A DNA stretch of 64,000 nt from positions 124,001 to 188,000 of the forward strand of contig NZ_BMDW01000002.1 in assembly GCF_014636175.1 (NCBI RefSeq), written 5' to 3'. Both the position numbers and the translations under genes were made by a program. Position 1 is the stretch's first letter; each line of letters starts with the position of its first letter. Of the stretch, positions 16,331-25,619 are shown piece after piece. The notes below the pieces were generated by a model, which saw only the letters and a list, made by a program, of their open reading frames with translations, was not told where the DNA came from and searched no databases. The DNA is from Sphingomonas psychrolutea (GTDB lineage: Bacteria; Pseudomonadota; Alphaproteobacteria; Sphingomonadales; Sphingomonadaceae).

Positions 16331-18441
16331 GTCTCGCCGCGCTGCTGAAGCCGAAATCCATCGCGATCATCGGCGCCTCTGACAACAAGACCCGCATCGG
16401 CGGCGTGCCGATGGACCTGTTGCTGCGCGCGGACTTCGTGCGCGTCTACGCCGTCAATCCGAAGAACGACACCGTGCAGGGCAAGCCCGCCTACAAGGAC
16501 ATCGAGTCGGTCCCCGAGGTAGTCGATCTCGCGATCGTCGCCGTGTCCGCCGATGCGACGCTGCCGATGCTCGAACGCTGCCACGCGCTGGGGATCAAGG
16601 CGGCAATTGCCTATGCTTCGGGCTATGCCGAAACCAACGAAACTGAGGGCGTGCAGCGTCAGGATGATCTGATCGCCTTCACGCGGCGTACCGGCATGAA
16701 CGTCGCCGGTCCGAATTGCATGGGCAATGCCAATTTTACCGACGGCATTTTCACCACCTTCGGCCAGTCGTTCCAGCCGGGCGAGCCTGCGGGCAACACG
16801 GCGCTCCTGACGCAAAGCGGAAATATGTGCGCCACTGTGTTCCGCATGGCCAAGCGGGCGGGCGTGACGTTCAGCCACGTCATCAACACTGGCAATGAGG
16901 CCTCGGTCGAGTTCAGCGACTATCTCGATTATCTCGTGGACGACCCAGCGACCCATGCCGCCGTCTGCTACATTGAGGAGCTGCGCGATGGTCGCAAGTT
17001 CCTTGACGCCGCCACCCGGTTCCGCGCAGCGGGCAAACTGCTGGCAGTTTACAAGGTTGGTGCGTCCGAAAAGGGCGCGGAGGCGACGCGGTCGCACACG
17101 GCGGCGCTTGCCGGCGACAGTGCGGCTTATGACGCTGCCTTTGCGCGCGCCGGAGTCGCGCGGGCAAGCTCGCTCGCCGAACTCGCCGACCTGGCCTATC
17201 TGCACGCACTCAGCACCACATCGGGCACCTGCAGGATCGGCGGCAGCAATTGTGGAGTGCTGAGCATTTCCGGCGCGGCGGGCGCGATTCTCGCCGATGC
17301 GCTCGCGCTGGCGGGCGGCGGCACGCCGACCTTCCCGCAGGCTGTACAGGAGGGGCTTGCCGCGCAGATTCCCGGACATTCGATGGTCTCGAACCCGGTC
17401 GATCTGACCGGAAATATCGTCAATTCGAACACCTTCCTGTCCGAATGCATCAGGCTGGCGCTGCAGCCCGACGAAATCGATGTGCTACTTCTATATCTGC
17501 CCGGCACGTTTCTAACGCAGGCGCTCGATCAGGTGGAAAAGGCGGCGGCCGAAACGGGCAAGACGCTGATCGTCATCGATACCTTTGCAATGGCCGATCA
17601 GGACCGGCTGGCCGCGCATGGCATCGGCTATTTCGACGATTTCGACCGCGCGGCCCGCGCCATCTCGGCCTATGGCAATTGGTGTAAAGCAGGTGATGCT
17701 GCCGTCACGCGCACGACAAGCAGCGTTCGATGGCCCATGATCGAGGCCGGACGCGAAGCGCTGTCGGAAACCGAAGGCAAGGACGCGCTCGCGCGGTTCG
17801 GCGTTCCCGTTGTCACCGACAAACTCGTGCACGATCGTGCCGAAGCGCGGCGCGCCGCCGACGCGATCGGTTATCCGCTTGTCCTCAAACTGGTCAGCCC
17901 GGACGTCGCGCACAAGACCGAATACGGCCTGATCCGGCTCGGCCTTAACAGCGCCGACGCGGTCGCCGCCGCCTTTGACGAGGTGATGGCCAAAGCGCAA
18001 TCGATGGCGGGCATCCACATCGAGGGTGTCACGCTCGAGCCCATGCTGGCCGGCGGGGTCGAAATTCTCGCTGGCGTCACACGCGACCCGGTGTTCGGCT
18101 GGATGCTCACCGTGGGCCTTGGCGGGGTGTGGACCGAGCTGATGAAGGATGTGCAGCATCGGTTACTGCCGGTCGACTCGGCGGGGGCCGAAACGATGCT
18201 GCGTAGCCTCAAGGGCTTCAAGCTGCTCGACGGCTATCGCGGTGCACCCAAAGCCGATGTCACCGCCGCCGCAAAGGCAATTGCAGCGCTTGGCGAGGCC
18301 GTGCTTGCCGGGGGTGACGCCTTACGTGAAGTCGAAATCAATCCATTGCTGGTGATGCCCGACGGGCGCGGCGCGGTGGCGGTAGATGCACTGGTGCTGC
18401 TCAACGCAAGCGCGCCCGAAACGATGGAGAAGGCAGCATGA
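16327..18441 (+). CDS. NDP-forming acyl-CoA synthetase (acetyl-CoA synthetase/succinyl-CoA ligase superfamily)
   Basis: This 704-residue protein is arranged as an N-terminal CoA-binding domain (KPKSIAIIGASDNKTRIGG), succinyl-CoA-ligase-like domains, and a C-terminal ATP-grasp domain (GYPLVLKLVSPDVAHKTE). The phosphorylated His is likely in RSHTAALAGD (about residue 258), and EINPLLVMPDG near the end is characteristic. The reaction is acid + CoA + ATP to acyl-CoA + ADP + phosphate. Relatives include feruloyl-CoA synthetase and pimeloyl-CoA synthetase, so the acid may be aromatic or long. It sits between the BVMO and a crotonase, each overlapping by four bases. Confidence 0.87.
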   Translation: MSLAALLKPKSIAIIGASDNKTRIGGVPMDLLLRADFVRVYAVNPKNDTVQGKPAYKDIESVPEVVDLAIVAVSADATLPMLERCHALGIKAAIAYASGYAETNETEGVQRQDDLIAFTRRTGMNVAGPNCMGNANFTDGIFTTFGQSFQPGEPAGNTALLTQSGNMCATVFRMAKRAGVTFSHVINTGNEASVEFSDYLDYLVDDPATHAAVCYIEELRDGRKFLDAATRFRAAGKLLAVYKVGASEKGAEATRSHTAALAGDSAAYDAAFARAGVARASSLAELADLAYLHALSTTSGTCRIGGSNCGVLSISGAAGAILADALALAGGGTPTFPQAVQEGLAAQIPGHSMVSNPVDLTGNIVNSNTFLSECIRLALQPDEIDVLLLYLPGTFLTQALDQVEKAAAETGKTLIVIDTFAMADQDRLAAHGIGYFDDFDRAARAISAYGNWCKAGDAAVTRTTSSVRWPMIEAGREALSETEGKDALARFGVPVVTDKLVHDRAEARRAADAIGYPLVLKLVSPDVAHKTEYGLIRLGLNSADAVAAAFDEVMAKAQSMAGIHIEGVTLEPMLAGGVEILAGVTRDPVFGWMLTVGLGGVWTELMKDVQHRLLPVDSAGAETMLRSLKGFKLLDGYRGAPKADVTAAAKAIAALGEAVLAGGDALREVEINPLLVMPDGRGAVAVDALVLLNASAPETMEKAA

Positions 18442-19331
18442 GCGATCTGGTCGAACCCAAGGCCTTCGAGCCGGTCTATGAAACCGAAACGCCGGTCCTG
18501 TACGAAGTGATCGATCAGGTCGCGTGGATCACGATGCACCGGCCCGATTTCAACAACGCGCAGAACGGCCAGATGACCTATGCGCTCGACGATGCGTTCC
18601 AGCGCGCGACCAACGACGACGCTGTCCGCTGCATCGTGCTGGGGGGCAGCGGCAAGCATTTCTCCGCCGGACATGACATTGGCACGCCGGGGCGCGATGT
18701 GCTGAAACAGTTCGACAACCGGCTGATGGTGCCGCCGCATGTCACCCGCCCCGCCGCCGAATTGCTCTATACGCGCGAGCAGGAACAGTATCTTGGAATG
18801 TGTCGCCGCTGGCGCGATGTCGCGAAGCCGACGGTTGCGATGGTGCAGGGGGCGTGCATTGCCGGCGGCCTGATGCTGGCGTGGTGCTGCGACCTGATCA
18901 TCGCGTCGGAAGATGCATTTTTTCAGGATCCCGTCGTGCGCATGGGCATTCCCGGCGTGGAATATTTCGCGCACGCCTTCGAGCTGCCGCCGCGCATCGC
19001 CAAGGAATTTCTGCTGCTCGGCGAGCGGATGCCCGCCGCGCGCGCCGCGCAGTTCGGCATGGTCAACAAGATTTTCCCGCGCGACCAATTGCGCGTGGAA
19101 ACCGCAGCGATCGCGGCCAAGCTCGCCGCGCAACCGCGCCTCGGCGCATGGCTCACCAAACAAGCTGTGAATCATGTCGAGGAGCTGCGCGGCAAACGCG
19201 CGGCAATGGACGCGGTGTTCCACATGCACCATTTCGCCCATGCCCAAAACGACCTGACCTCGGACAACAGCCTCGGCGGCCTCGATGCCAAAGCGATGGC
19301 GGCGGAAAACAAGCGGCAGGCGAGCCAGTGA
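18438..19331 (+). CDS. crotonase/enoyl-CoA hydratase family protein (paralogue of 42420 gene)
   Basis: This 297-residue crotonase-fold protein has an oxyanion-hole Gly in HFSAGHDIGTPG and VQGACIAGGLM. The usual first catalytic Glu position (GGxxEL) reads GGLMLAW, so that residue is missing; a Glu in GIPGVEYFAHAF may serve instead. This differs from standard hydratases and resembles the gene at 42420-43277 in the same places. It could be a hydratase, an isomerase or a C-C bond hydrolase. It overlaps both neighbours by four bases in the operon. Confidence 0.83.
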   Translation: MSDLVEPKAFEPVYETETPVLYEVIDQVAWITMHRPDFNNAQNGQMTYALDDAFQRATNDDAVRCIVLGGSGKHFSAGHDIGTPGRDVLKQFDNRLMVPPHVTRPAAELLYTREQEQYLGMCRRWRDVAKPTVAMVQGACIAGGLMLAWCCDLIIASEDAFFQDPVVRMGIPGVEYFAHAFELPPRIAKEFLLLGERMPAARAAQFGMVNKIFPRDQLRVETAAIAAKLAAQPRLGAWLTKQAVNHVEELRGKRAAMDAVFHMHHFAHAQNDLTSDNSLGGLDAKAMAAENKRQASQ

Positions 19332-20488
19332 AGCTCGACTATACCCCCGACCAGCAGGCGTTCCGGCAGGAAGTCCGAAGCTGGATGGCCGCCAATGTGC
19401 CCCCTGCCCGCCTCCCCTCGTTCGATCTGACGCGCGAAGGGTTCGAAGCGCATCGCGACTGGGAACGGAAACTCAGCGAAGGGCGCTGGGGTATGGTGAC
19501 ATGGCCTGAGGCGTACGGCGGACGCGCGCTCGACCTCATCCGCTGGCTGATCTTCGAGGAAGAATATTACCGCGCCGGTGCCCCGACCCGCGTCAACCAG
19601 AATGGCATTTTCCTGCTCGGCCCGACTCTGATGGAGTTCGGCACCGACGACCAGAAGGCGCGTTTCCTTACGCGTATGGCAGCCGGCGACGATATCTGGG
19701 CACAGGCCTGGTCCGAACCTGGTGCCGGCAGCGACCTTGCTGCCGTGCGCTCGACCTGCACCCGCGACGGCGACGAATATGTCCTTAATGGCCAGAAAAT
19801 CTGGTCGTCGCGCGCCGTCTTCGCCGACTGGGCGTTCGGCCTGTTCCGCGAGCCCGGCAGCGAACGCCACAAGGGGATGTCGCTGATCCTGTTCCCGCTC
19901 GACGCACCCGGCGTCACGCGTCGCCCGATTGCACGCATGGACGGCGAACTTGTTTTCGCCGAAATCTTCCTCGACAATGTCCGCGTGCCCGTCGCCGACC
20001 GCTTGGGCGACGAGGGTCAAGGCTGGCATGTGTGCATGGCGACGGCCGGGTTCGAACGTGGGCTGATGCTGCGCTCGCCCGCACGCTATCAGGTCGCGGC
20101 GGCGAAGCTGGCGGCAATGTACGAGGCCAATAAGGCGCAGCTGCCCGCATCGGTCGGGGAGCGCGTCGCGCAAAGCTGGATGGATGCCGAAGCCTATGCG
20201 CTGTCGATTTATTCGACCGCATCACGGCTTGAGGCGGGCGGCACGATCGGCCCGGAATCGTCGACCAACAAGATTTTCTGGTCCGAGCTCGATGTGGCAC
20301 TTCATCAAACCGCGCTCGACATATTGGGTCCGCGTGCCGAACTGGTCGCGCAGGCTCCTGGTGAGGCGCCCGACGACACCTGGCTTGATGGCTATATTTT
20401 CGCGCTGTCAGGCCCAATTTACGCCGGGTCGAACGAAATCCAGCGCAATATCATTGCCGAGCGGATGCTCGGCCTGCCGAGAGCCTGA
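19328..20488 (+). CDS. acyl-CoA dehydrogenase, large-type subunit
   Basis: This 386-residue FAD-dependent acyl-CoA dehydrogenase has the N-terminal segment LDYTPDQQAFRQEVRSWM. Middle-domain motifs are AQAWSEPGAGSDLA and NGQKIWSSRA, and the C-terminus carries GSNEIQRNIIAERML. The start is the GTG at 19328, which overlaps the crotonase stop (GTGA). The longer upstream ORF in this frame is a shadow. The adjacent smaller acyl-CoA dehydrogenase suggests a heteromeric enzyme like the FadE28/FadE29 pair in actinobacterial steroid side-chain degradation. The likely reaction is alpha,beta-dehydrogenation of an acyl-CoA with ETF as acceptor. Confidence 0.87.
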   Translation: MKLDYTPDQQAFRQEVRSWMAANVPPARLPSFDLTREGFEAHRDWERKLSEGRWGMVTWPEAYGGRALDLIRWLIFEEEYYRAGAPTRVNQNGIFLLGPTLMEFGTDDQKARFLTRMAAGDDIWAQAWSEPGAGSDLAAVRSTCTRDGDEYVLNGQKIWSSRAVFADWAFGLFREPGSERHKGMSLILFPLDAPGVTRRPIARMDGELVFAEIFLDNVRVPVADRLGDEGQGWHVCMATAGFERGLMLRSPARYQVAAAKLAAMYEANKAQLPASVGERVAQSWMDAEAYALSIYSTASRLEAGGTIGPESSTNKIFWSELDVALHQTALDILGPRAELVAQAPGEAPDDTWLDGYIFALSGPIYAGSNEIQRNIIAERMLGLPRA

Positions 20489-20489
20489 T

Positions 20490-21518
20490 ATGGAATTCGC
20501 CTTCACCGACGACCAGCTTACACTGACCCAGGCCGCACGCGAGATGCTGGTCGACAGCTGCCAGCCCGCCGATCTGCGCCGCCTGCTCGATAGCCAGCAG
20601 CCGCGCGACGACGCGCGCTGGGCGGCGATCAACGGCATGGGCCTGATCGGGATGCTCGCCCCCGAACGCGCGGGCGGCATGGGCATGACGCTCGTCGATT
20701 TCATCGGCATCGCCGAGGCCGCAGGGTATGTCGGCTTGCCTGAACCGCTCGTGGAACTGACGGGCATCGCCCTGCCGCTGCTGGCGCGGCTCGACGGAAC
20801 GCGCGGCTGGCTCGACAGGGCGATGGCAGGCGCGGTCGTCGCCATCGGTCACCCGATCAATCCGCTTGTGGCCGGTGCCGACACCGCCGACGCATTGTTG
20901 CTGGCCGACGGTGATGACATCCACCTCATCGAGTCGAACGCCGTAACGCTGACGCGCGCCGAGAGCTTCGATCCGTTCCGTCGCCTGTTCGCGGTCGAAT
21001 GGACCCCCTCGCCCGCCACTAAGGTCGGCAGCGATTGGGGCGATACGGCGGATCGCGGTGCGGTGCTCGCCGCCGCCCAGATGATCGGCCTCGCGCAGCG
21101 CTGCATCGATATGGCGGTCGCCTATGCCAAGGACCGGCAGCAATTCGGCAAGGCCATTGGCAGCACGCAGGCGGTCAAGCACATGATTGCCTCGGCGCAG
21201 GTCAAGGTGGAGTTCGCAAGGCCGGTCGTCCACGCCGCCGCCGCCGAATTGCCGCTCGGCAGTTTGGCCGCCCGCGCGCGCGTCGCCCATGCTAAGATCG
21301 CGGCGGGCGAAGCCGCCGACGGCGCCGCTCGTATGGCGGTGCAGGCGCACGGCGCGATGGGCATGACCTGGGAAGTCGATCTCCACTTCTTCCTGAAGCG
21401 CGCGATGGCGCTCAATTATGCCTGGGGCACGCCTGCCGCGCACCGTGCAACGGTGATGGCGCGCATCGCCGCGCTCAGGACCGGACCCGACGCGACATTC
21501 GCGAGTGAGGTCGCTTAA
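20490..21518 (+). CDS. acyl-CoA dehydrogenase, small-type subunit
   Basis: This 342-residue acyl-CoA dehydrogenase-like protein has the N-terminus EFAFTDDQLTLTQAAREML. The C-terminal helices carry KDRQQFGKAIGSTQAVKHM and HGAMGMTWEVDLHFFLKR. The shortened middle domain and the GMTWE motif are like FadE28-type partner subunits. One base separates it from the preceding large subunit. The two probably form an alpha2beta2 complex with a shared FAD site. It is the last gene of the operon and its stop overlaps the convergent GDSL gene. Confidence 0.86.
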   Translation: MEFAFTDDQLTLTQAAREMLVDSCQPADLRRLLDSQQPRDDARWAAINGMGLIGMLAPERAGGMGMTLVDFIGIAEAAGYVGLPEPLVELTGIALPLLARLDGTRGWLDRAMAGAVVAIGHPINPLVAGADTADALLLADGDDIHLIESNAVTLTRAESFDPFRRLFAVEWTPSPATKVGSDWGDTADRGAVLAAAQMIGLAQRCIDMAVAYAKDRQQFGKAIGSTQAVKHMIASAQVKVEFARPVVHAAAAELPLGSLAARARVAHAKIAAGEAADGAARMAVQAHGAMGMTWEVDLHFFLKRAMALNYAWGTPAAHRATVMARIAALRTGPDATFASEVA

Positions 21519-22378
21519 ACGGCAATTGCCTTTGCGATAGCCTCCGCCGTGGCGCGCGCACCGGCAAGCGTCGGATGGAAGTCGGCACCCGCGGCTGGCC
21601 TAAAACCGTTGATCCACGGGTCTGTGCTGCACGCATCATGGCCCTTTGACAACAATGCCATATCCACGACGGTTGCGCCCGCGGCTGCCGCTGCTTCCCG
21701 CGTCGTCGCGGCAAGTTTGACGCCGACTCCGCGCATCAGCGCCGCCTGCGCTTCGGTTATACCGGCTGACGCACAAATCGGACCGTCAGGCAGGATTGTC
21801 GGGTATGTTACGACGATGATCCTGGCTTGCGGCGAGCGTCGCTGAATCTCATGCAGTGTTTCCCGCAATGTCATCGCGAGGTCGTCGAAGGGGCGTTTGC
21901 TGATCGGCTTGGCACCGCGCCAGAATGCCCCGACGACACCACCGATAACACCACCGCGATTGCTGTATGCAATCGCGATCAGATCGCCGACATAGCCGAC
22001 ATCGTTACCCCCGGCCGTCAGCGTCACCAGGCGCGTGTCAGGGCCCAGCGCGTCGATCTGCGGCCCGAGCAGCATCTGGCCGCCATGCAGAACGTGCCGT
22101 ACCGTCGACCCCGACGATGACATGTCGGTAAAGCTCGGCACGCTCAGCAAGCGAGCAAGGTGCTGCGGGTAGCCGTTGATCGTCCGTTGCGAAACAATCG
22201 GGCTGCCGGGCGCACGCGGGCCGAGTCCCAGCCCTGCCGCGTAGGAACTACCCAAAGCGACATAATAGGCATTGGTGACGGGCGGCGTCCGGGCCTGCCA
22301 GGCGAGGAGCCCCCCGCCGACGAGAATTGTGCCCGCGCCCCCAAGTCCAAGCCATTTCAAAATACGTCGAAGTCGCAT
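21515..22378 (-). CDS. SGNH/GDSL-type hydrolase with N-terminal membrane anchor
   Basis: This 287-residue protein begins MRLRRILKWLGLGG, followed by a hydrophobic segment (about residues 8-27) acting as signal or anchor. Block I reads YVALGSSYAAGLG with the nucleophile Ser, the Gly block is in SSSGSTVRHV, block III is TAGGNDVGY, and the D-x2-H pair is in GADFHPTLAG. This is the SGNH esterase/lipase family, here probably periplasmic. It ends the minus-strand operon that starts with the BVMO and its 3' end overlaps the acyl-CoA dehydrogenase stop. A role in ester hydrolysis outside the cytoplasm is inferred. Confidence 0.84.
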   Translation of the reverse strand: MRLRRILKWLGLGGAGTILVGGGLLAWQARTPPVTNAYYVALGSSYAAGLGLGPRAPGSPIVSQRTINGYPQHLARLLSVPSFTDMSSSGSTVRHVLHGGQMLLGPQIDALGPDTRLVTLTAGGNDVGYVGDLIAIAYSNRGGVIGGVVGAFWRGAKPISKRPFDDLAMTLRETLHEIQRRSPQARIIVVTYPTILPDGPICASAGITEAQAALMRGVGVKLAATTREAAAAAGATVVDMALLSKGHDACSTDPWINGFRPAAGADFHPTLAGARATAEAIAKAIAV

Positions 22379-22394
22379 GATCGTCCGACCTGCC

Positions 22395-23222
22395 CTAGCG
22401 CAGCTTCATCACGCCGCCGATATCCTTGATGCCTGCAACTGTGCCGCCATCGACCAGAATATCCGTGCCGGTAATATAGCTCGCCGCAGGCGAAGCGAGG
22501 AAGGCAACCACCGCCGCGATCTCCTCCGGCCTTCCCTGCCGACCGAGGCAAGTGACGTTGATCATCCGTTGCATTTCGGGGCCAGCGTCATTCTCCAGAC
22601 GCCCCATCGCGGTGTCGATGATACCGGGAGAGAGCGAGATGATGCGTGCACCCGCTCGCCCAAACGCCGGGGCCATTTTCTGGGCGTATAACTGCACTGC
22701 ACGCTTGGAAAGCGGATACGCGGTTCGCGAATTCCGCAACGCCAGGCTGCCGAGTAGCGACCTGCGCCCGTCCATCATCTGTCGGACCGCGCGGTCGAAC
22801 AGCGGATGCGCCATCAATTGCCCCGAATTCGAAGCGATCAGCACTGCCGCGCCTCCCGGTGCCATATGCGGCAACAGGCCTTCGACAAGAGCCGTCGTCG
22901 CTGTGTAGTTGATCGCGAACACGCGCCGACCTTCCGCCATCGACGGCGACACCCCTGCCGCATGGGCCAGCGCGCCAATCTTGCGACCCGCCAATGCCGC
23001 AACGATCATCGCGGCGTATGCGGGGTCGGTCACGTCTGCCGCCAGTGTGGCAACAGCGACCTGGTCACGCAGCGTCGTGGCAACGACCTCAAGCGGTTCG
23101 GCGTGCAAGTCGCACAAAATGAGCGACCGCCCTTCCCGAGCGAAAGCCGTCGCGATGGCCCTGCCCATCCCTCCGGCCGCGCCGGTGACGATAGCGACCT
23201 CATCCAACTGTTCGTTCATCAT
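22395..23222 (-). CDS. SDR-family oxidoreductase
   Basis: This 275-residue short-chain dehydrogenase has the cofactor motif TGAAGGMG and an acidic residue at the end of the next strand (LILCDLHAEP), which suggests NAD(H). The catalytic Tyr-x3-Lys is in AYPLSKRAVQLYAQK. An insertion around residues 130-165 (MMDGRRSLLGSLALRNSRT) lengthens the active-site lid compared with typical 250-residue members. There are two adjacent ATG codons; either may be used after an AAGG ribosome-binding site. It lies between the esterase and GDSL genes in the BVMO operon. Confidence 0.84.
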   Translation of the reverse strand: MMNEQLDEVAIVTGAAGGMGRAIATAFAREGRSLILCDLHAEPLEVVATTLRDQVAVATLAADVTDPAYAAMIVAALAGRKIGALAHAAGVSPSMAEGRRVFAINYTATTALVEGLLPHMAPGGAAVLIASNSGQLMAHPLFDRAVRQMMDGRRSLLGSLALRNSRTAYPLSKRAVQLYAQKMAPAFGRAGARIISLSPGIIDTAMGRLENDAGPEMQRMINVTCLGRQGRPEEIAAVVAFLASPAASYITGTDILVDGGTVAGIKDIGGVMKLR

Positions 23223-23269
23223 GTCACCTTAGCTCTGCGCTGCGGACGGCGAGGCGGGTTGCCCGAACC

Positions 23270-24376
23270 TCAATGCAGATTTTTGTGGAAGAAGTTGGCG
23301 ATCGCCGCGTACGCGTCTTGCGCCTCCGGCAGGTCAGCCTGGTAAATATAGCAGTGTCCGAGGCCGTCTCCGACAATCAAATCCCCCGGCACGCCAGCCT
23401 TGATAAGCTGCGAGTGGGTGTAGATCGCCGGACTCATGTCAGGCGCACGTGTGCCGGTGATCACGAGCGTGGGCGGGAATTTGGCGAGTATGTCCAGATG
23501 TCCGGCGGGCGACACCAACGGGTCGTTGGAATCGACGCCTTCAAAATACGACATCATCGTCTTCATCAGCGCCGAAGGAGGCGGGTTGGTCCCGGCGGGA
23601 GGCGGCGCGGGGAACGAGCCGTCGATATACCCCGACAGATAGGCAGAATCGCCAGTGGCAAACCGCGCCGCACCCGAACCGAAGATGCCGATCGCGCCCG
23701 GCACCGGCAAACCATGCGCCGGGAGCCACGCAGCAACCTGGCCCGACAGTGCGCCGCCGGCCGAACACCCGTAGATGCCGATCTGCGACGGCTTATAGCT
23801 TTTCAAAAGCTGCCGATAAACGGCAGCGACATCCTCGCTCGCAGCGGGGAATTTGGCTTCCGGCCCCTGCCGATAGTTGACGCTGATTACCTTGTAGCCG
23901 CCGACCACGGCAATGGGCAGCGACTCGAGCAGGGCGCAGGCATCTGCACACACCGAAAAGCCACCCCCATGAAGATTGATGAGCACGCGATTGCGGTTGA
24001 TCTTGCCAACCTTTGGCGTGACGATCCGTGTTGGAACACCTGCAATCATCTGCTGCACGACGTTGGCAGGGTAGCGCGCCTGCATCAGTTTAACCGCTGG
24101 ACTAAGCACGGCCTCCATTCCCATGCGCATCGTCTTGATGTCGATGTTCGGCGGAATGTCGAAGGGCGGCACACCGGCTCTTGCCTTGAGCGCGTCAACC
24201 GCTTGCTTGCTGGAGAAAACCGATGGCGGCAGGTCGAACGCAGGAACGTGAACCGTGCCATCCTGGGAAAATGTGGGGCGCTTGGCGGCGGTGTCCTGCG
24301 CCGATGCGGGAATTGCCGCGCCGATGGTGAGCGCTGCGACACAGGACGCCAGCGCGCCATGCCGGATCGTCTTCAT
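23270..24376 (-). CDS. secreted alpha/beta hydrolase (esterase)
   Basis: This 368-residue protein has a clear N-terminal signal peptide, cleaved probably after ASA near residue 25. HGGGF (oxyanion hole), the nucleophile Ser in YGCSAGG and a C-terminal GLGHCYIY His identify a hormone-sensitive-lipase-like esterase. It should act in the periplasm. The ATG at 24376 overlaps the stop of the cupin-like gene (ATGA), and signal-peptide placement confirms this start over an upstream in-frame ATG. Together with the BVMO and SDRs it forms an alcohol-ketone-ester-acid sequence of steps; the periplasmic location argues for release of the substrate from an ester first. Confidence 0.85.
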   Translation of the reverse strand: MKTIRHGALASCVAALTIGAAIPASAQDTAAKRPTFSQDGTVHVPAFDLPPSVFSSKQAVDALKARAGVPPFDIPPNIDIKTMRMGMEAVLSPAVKLMQARYPANVVQQMIAGVPTRIVTPKVGKINRNRVLINLHGGGFSVCADACALLESLPIAVVGGYKVISVNYRQGPEAKFPAASEDVAAVYRQLLKSYKPSQIGIYGCSAGGALSGQVAAWLPAHGLPVPGAIGIFGSGAARFATGDSAYLSGYIDGSFPAPPPAGTNPPPSALMKTMMSYFEGVDSNDPLVSPAGHLDILAKFPPTLVITGTRAPDMSPAIYTHSQLIKAGVPGDLIVGDGLGHCYIYQADLPEAQDAYAAIANFFHKNLH

Positions 24377-24828
24377 GATGTCGCCTCCGCGCTGCCCTGC
24401 GTCTCGGCAGGGGCGGCGGCGATACCTGCCGCTGTCATCTTCTCGATCGCCTTCTGGATGGCATCCATGCACGTCTGCAAGGCAGCTGCAGGGTTGAATT
24501 CCAAAACCCGGCTCGGCTCGTCGTAGATCAGCACGTGTCCGGACGGGATGAAATATGCCTCCCCTGCTTCGATGACTTCCTCGGGCCAGTCCGACCCGGG
24601 ATATTGGGCGCGAAGGCGTCCCTCGAACACATATCCATAATGCGGGCAGGGGCAGACGCCGCCGGGCAAACCGCCGAACTTATATTGTTCGGTGCAATCG
24701 AGCGGAGCGTGGACGGTCGTCAGGCCGACCTCCATGTCGCCCCACTGTATCGACCGGAATCCTTCATGCCCGATGGCGGGCCAACGGTCGCCACCACTGG
24801 GCAGATCTTCAAGCTTGCTATGCGCCAT
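24373..24828 (-). CDS. cupin-like protein, CPCPHYGY type (paralogue 2)
   Basis: This 151-residue paralogue of the gene at 8951-9382 is near-identical in its core: KLEDLPSGG at the N-terminus, WGDMEVGLTT, GGVCPCPHYGYVFEGR and EAGEAYFIPSGHVL. The C-terminal tail is Ala-rich and divergent. Like its paralogue it lies between an SDR gene and a hydrolase gene, here overlapping the esterase by four bases. The repeated context suggests a fixed functional unit. No catalytic function can be assigned; conserved Cys and His residues could bind a metal. Confidence 0.75.
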   Translation of the reverse strand: MAHSKLEDLPSGGDRWPAIGHEGFRSIQWGDMEVGLTTVHAPLDCTEQYKFGGLPGGVCPCPHYGYVFEGRLRAQYPGSDWPEEVIEAGEAYFIPSGHVLIYDEPSRVLEFNPAAALQTCMDAIQKAIEKMTAAGIAAAPAETQGSAEATS

Positions 24829-24854
24829 GGCACGTGTCTCCGTAGAAAGGCTGA

Positions 24855-25619
24855 TTATCCAGCAGTGATGCCGCGGTCCGCGTTGATGCAGGCCCCGTGA
24901 AACGATTTGCCGCGCGGACCCGCGAGCAGCAGGATCAGGTCGGTCAGATCCTCGGGATCGGACGACCCGCGCAACGGCACGTAGCGCATGAGCAGTGGGA
25001 ACTCGATGCCTTCGGGCATGACGGATGATGCCGTCATTGCGGTGTTGATGCCGCCCGGTGCGACCGCGTTGATCCGCACCGGCGTATTGATATATTCCAT
25101 CGCCAACGACTTGGTCAGATTGACGAGGGCCGCCTTGCTCGAGGCGTAATGCGCCAGATAGGCGTGGCCGAGAAATGCCGAAGCCGAAGCGACGTTGACG
25201 ATGCTGCCCGCGCTCTCGACCAGATGCGGCAGCGCCGCCTGCATGATGAAGAACGGGCCGCGGACATTGACGGCATGAATTTTGTCCCAGCCCGCCGGTG
25301 TGATGTCCGGTGCTCGATCAAAGCGGAACGCGCCTGCGACATTGCACAGAACGTCGAGTTGGCCATAAGCCTGCACCGCCTTTCCGGGCAGGGAGATGCA
25401 GGCATCGGCATCGCTGATATCGGTGGGAGCGGCCAGCGCTTCGCCGCCATCGGTGCGCACTGCATCCACGGTTTGCGCGAGGCCCGCCGCATCGACGTCC
25501 GCCACGACCACCCTCGCCCCTTCCCGCGCAAACGCCAGCGCGGTCGCCCGCCCTAGGCCCGATGCCGCGCCGGTGACGACGACCACTTTGCCCGCAAATT
25601 CTCCGTTGGTCGCCGTCAT
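24855..25619 (-). CDS. SDR-family oxidoreductase
   Basis: This 254-residue classical SDR has the cofactor motif TGAASGLG, Asp after the second strand ([10 protein letters not shown]) for NAD(H), and catalytic Ser and Tyr in [21 protein letters not shown]. It overlaps the BVMO gene stop by four bases and precedes the cupin-like gene by 26 bases. In a BVMO operon its probable role is oxidation of a secondary alcohol to the ketone that the BVMO attacks. The order SDR, cupin, hydrolase repeats that at 7576-10170. Confidence 0.87.
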   Translation of the reverse strand: MTATNGEFAGKVVVVTGAASGLGRATALAFAREGARVVVADVDAAGLAQTVDAVRTDGGEALAAPTDISDADACISLPGKAVQAYGQLDVLCNVAGAFRFDRAPDITPAGWDKIHAVNVRGPFFIMQAALPHLVESAGSIVNVASASAFLGHAYLAHYASSKAALVNLTKSLAMEYINTPVRINAVAPGGINTAMTASSVMPEGIEFPLLMRYVPLRGSSDPEDLTDLILLLAGPRGKSFHGACINADRGITAG

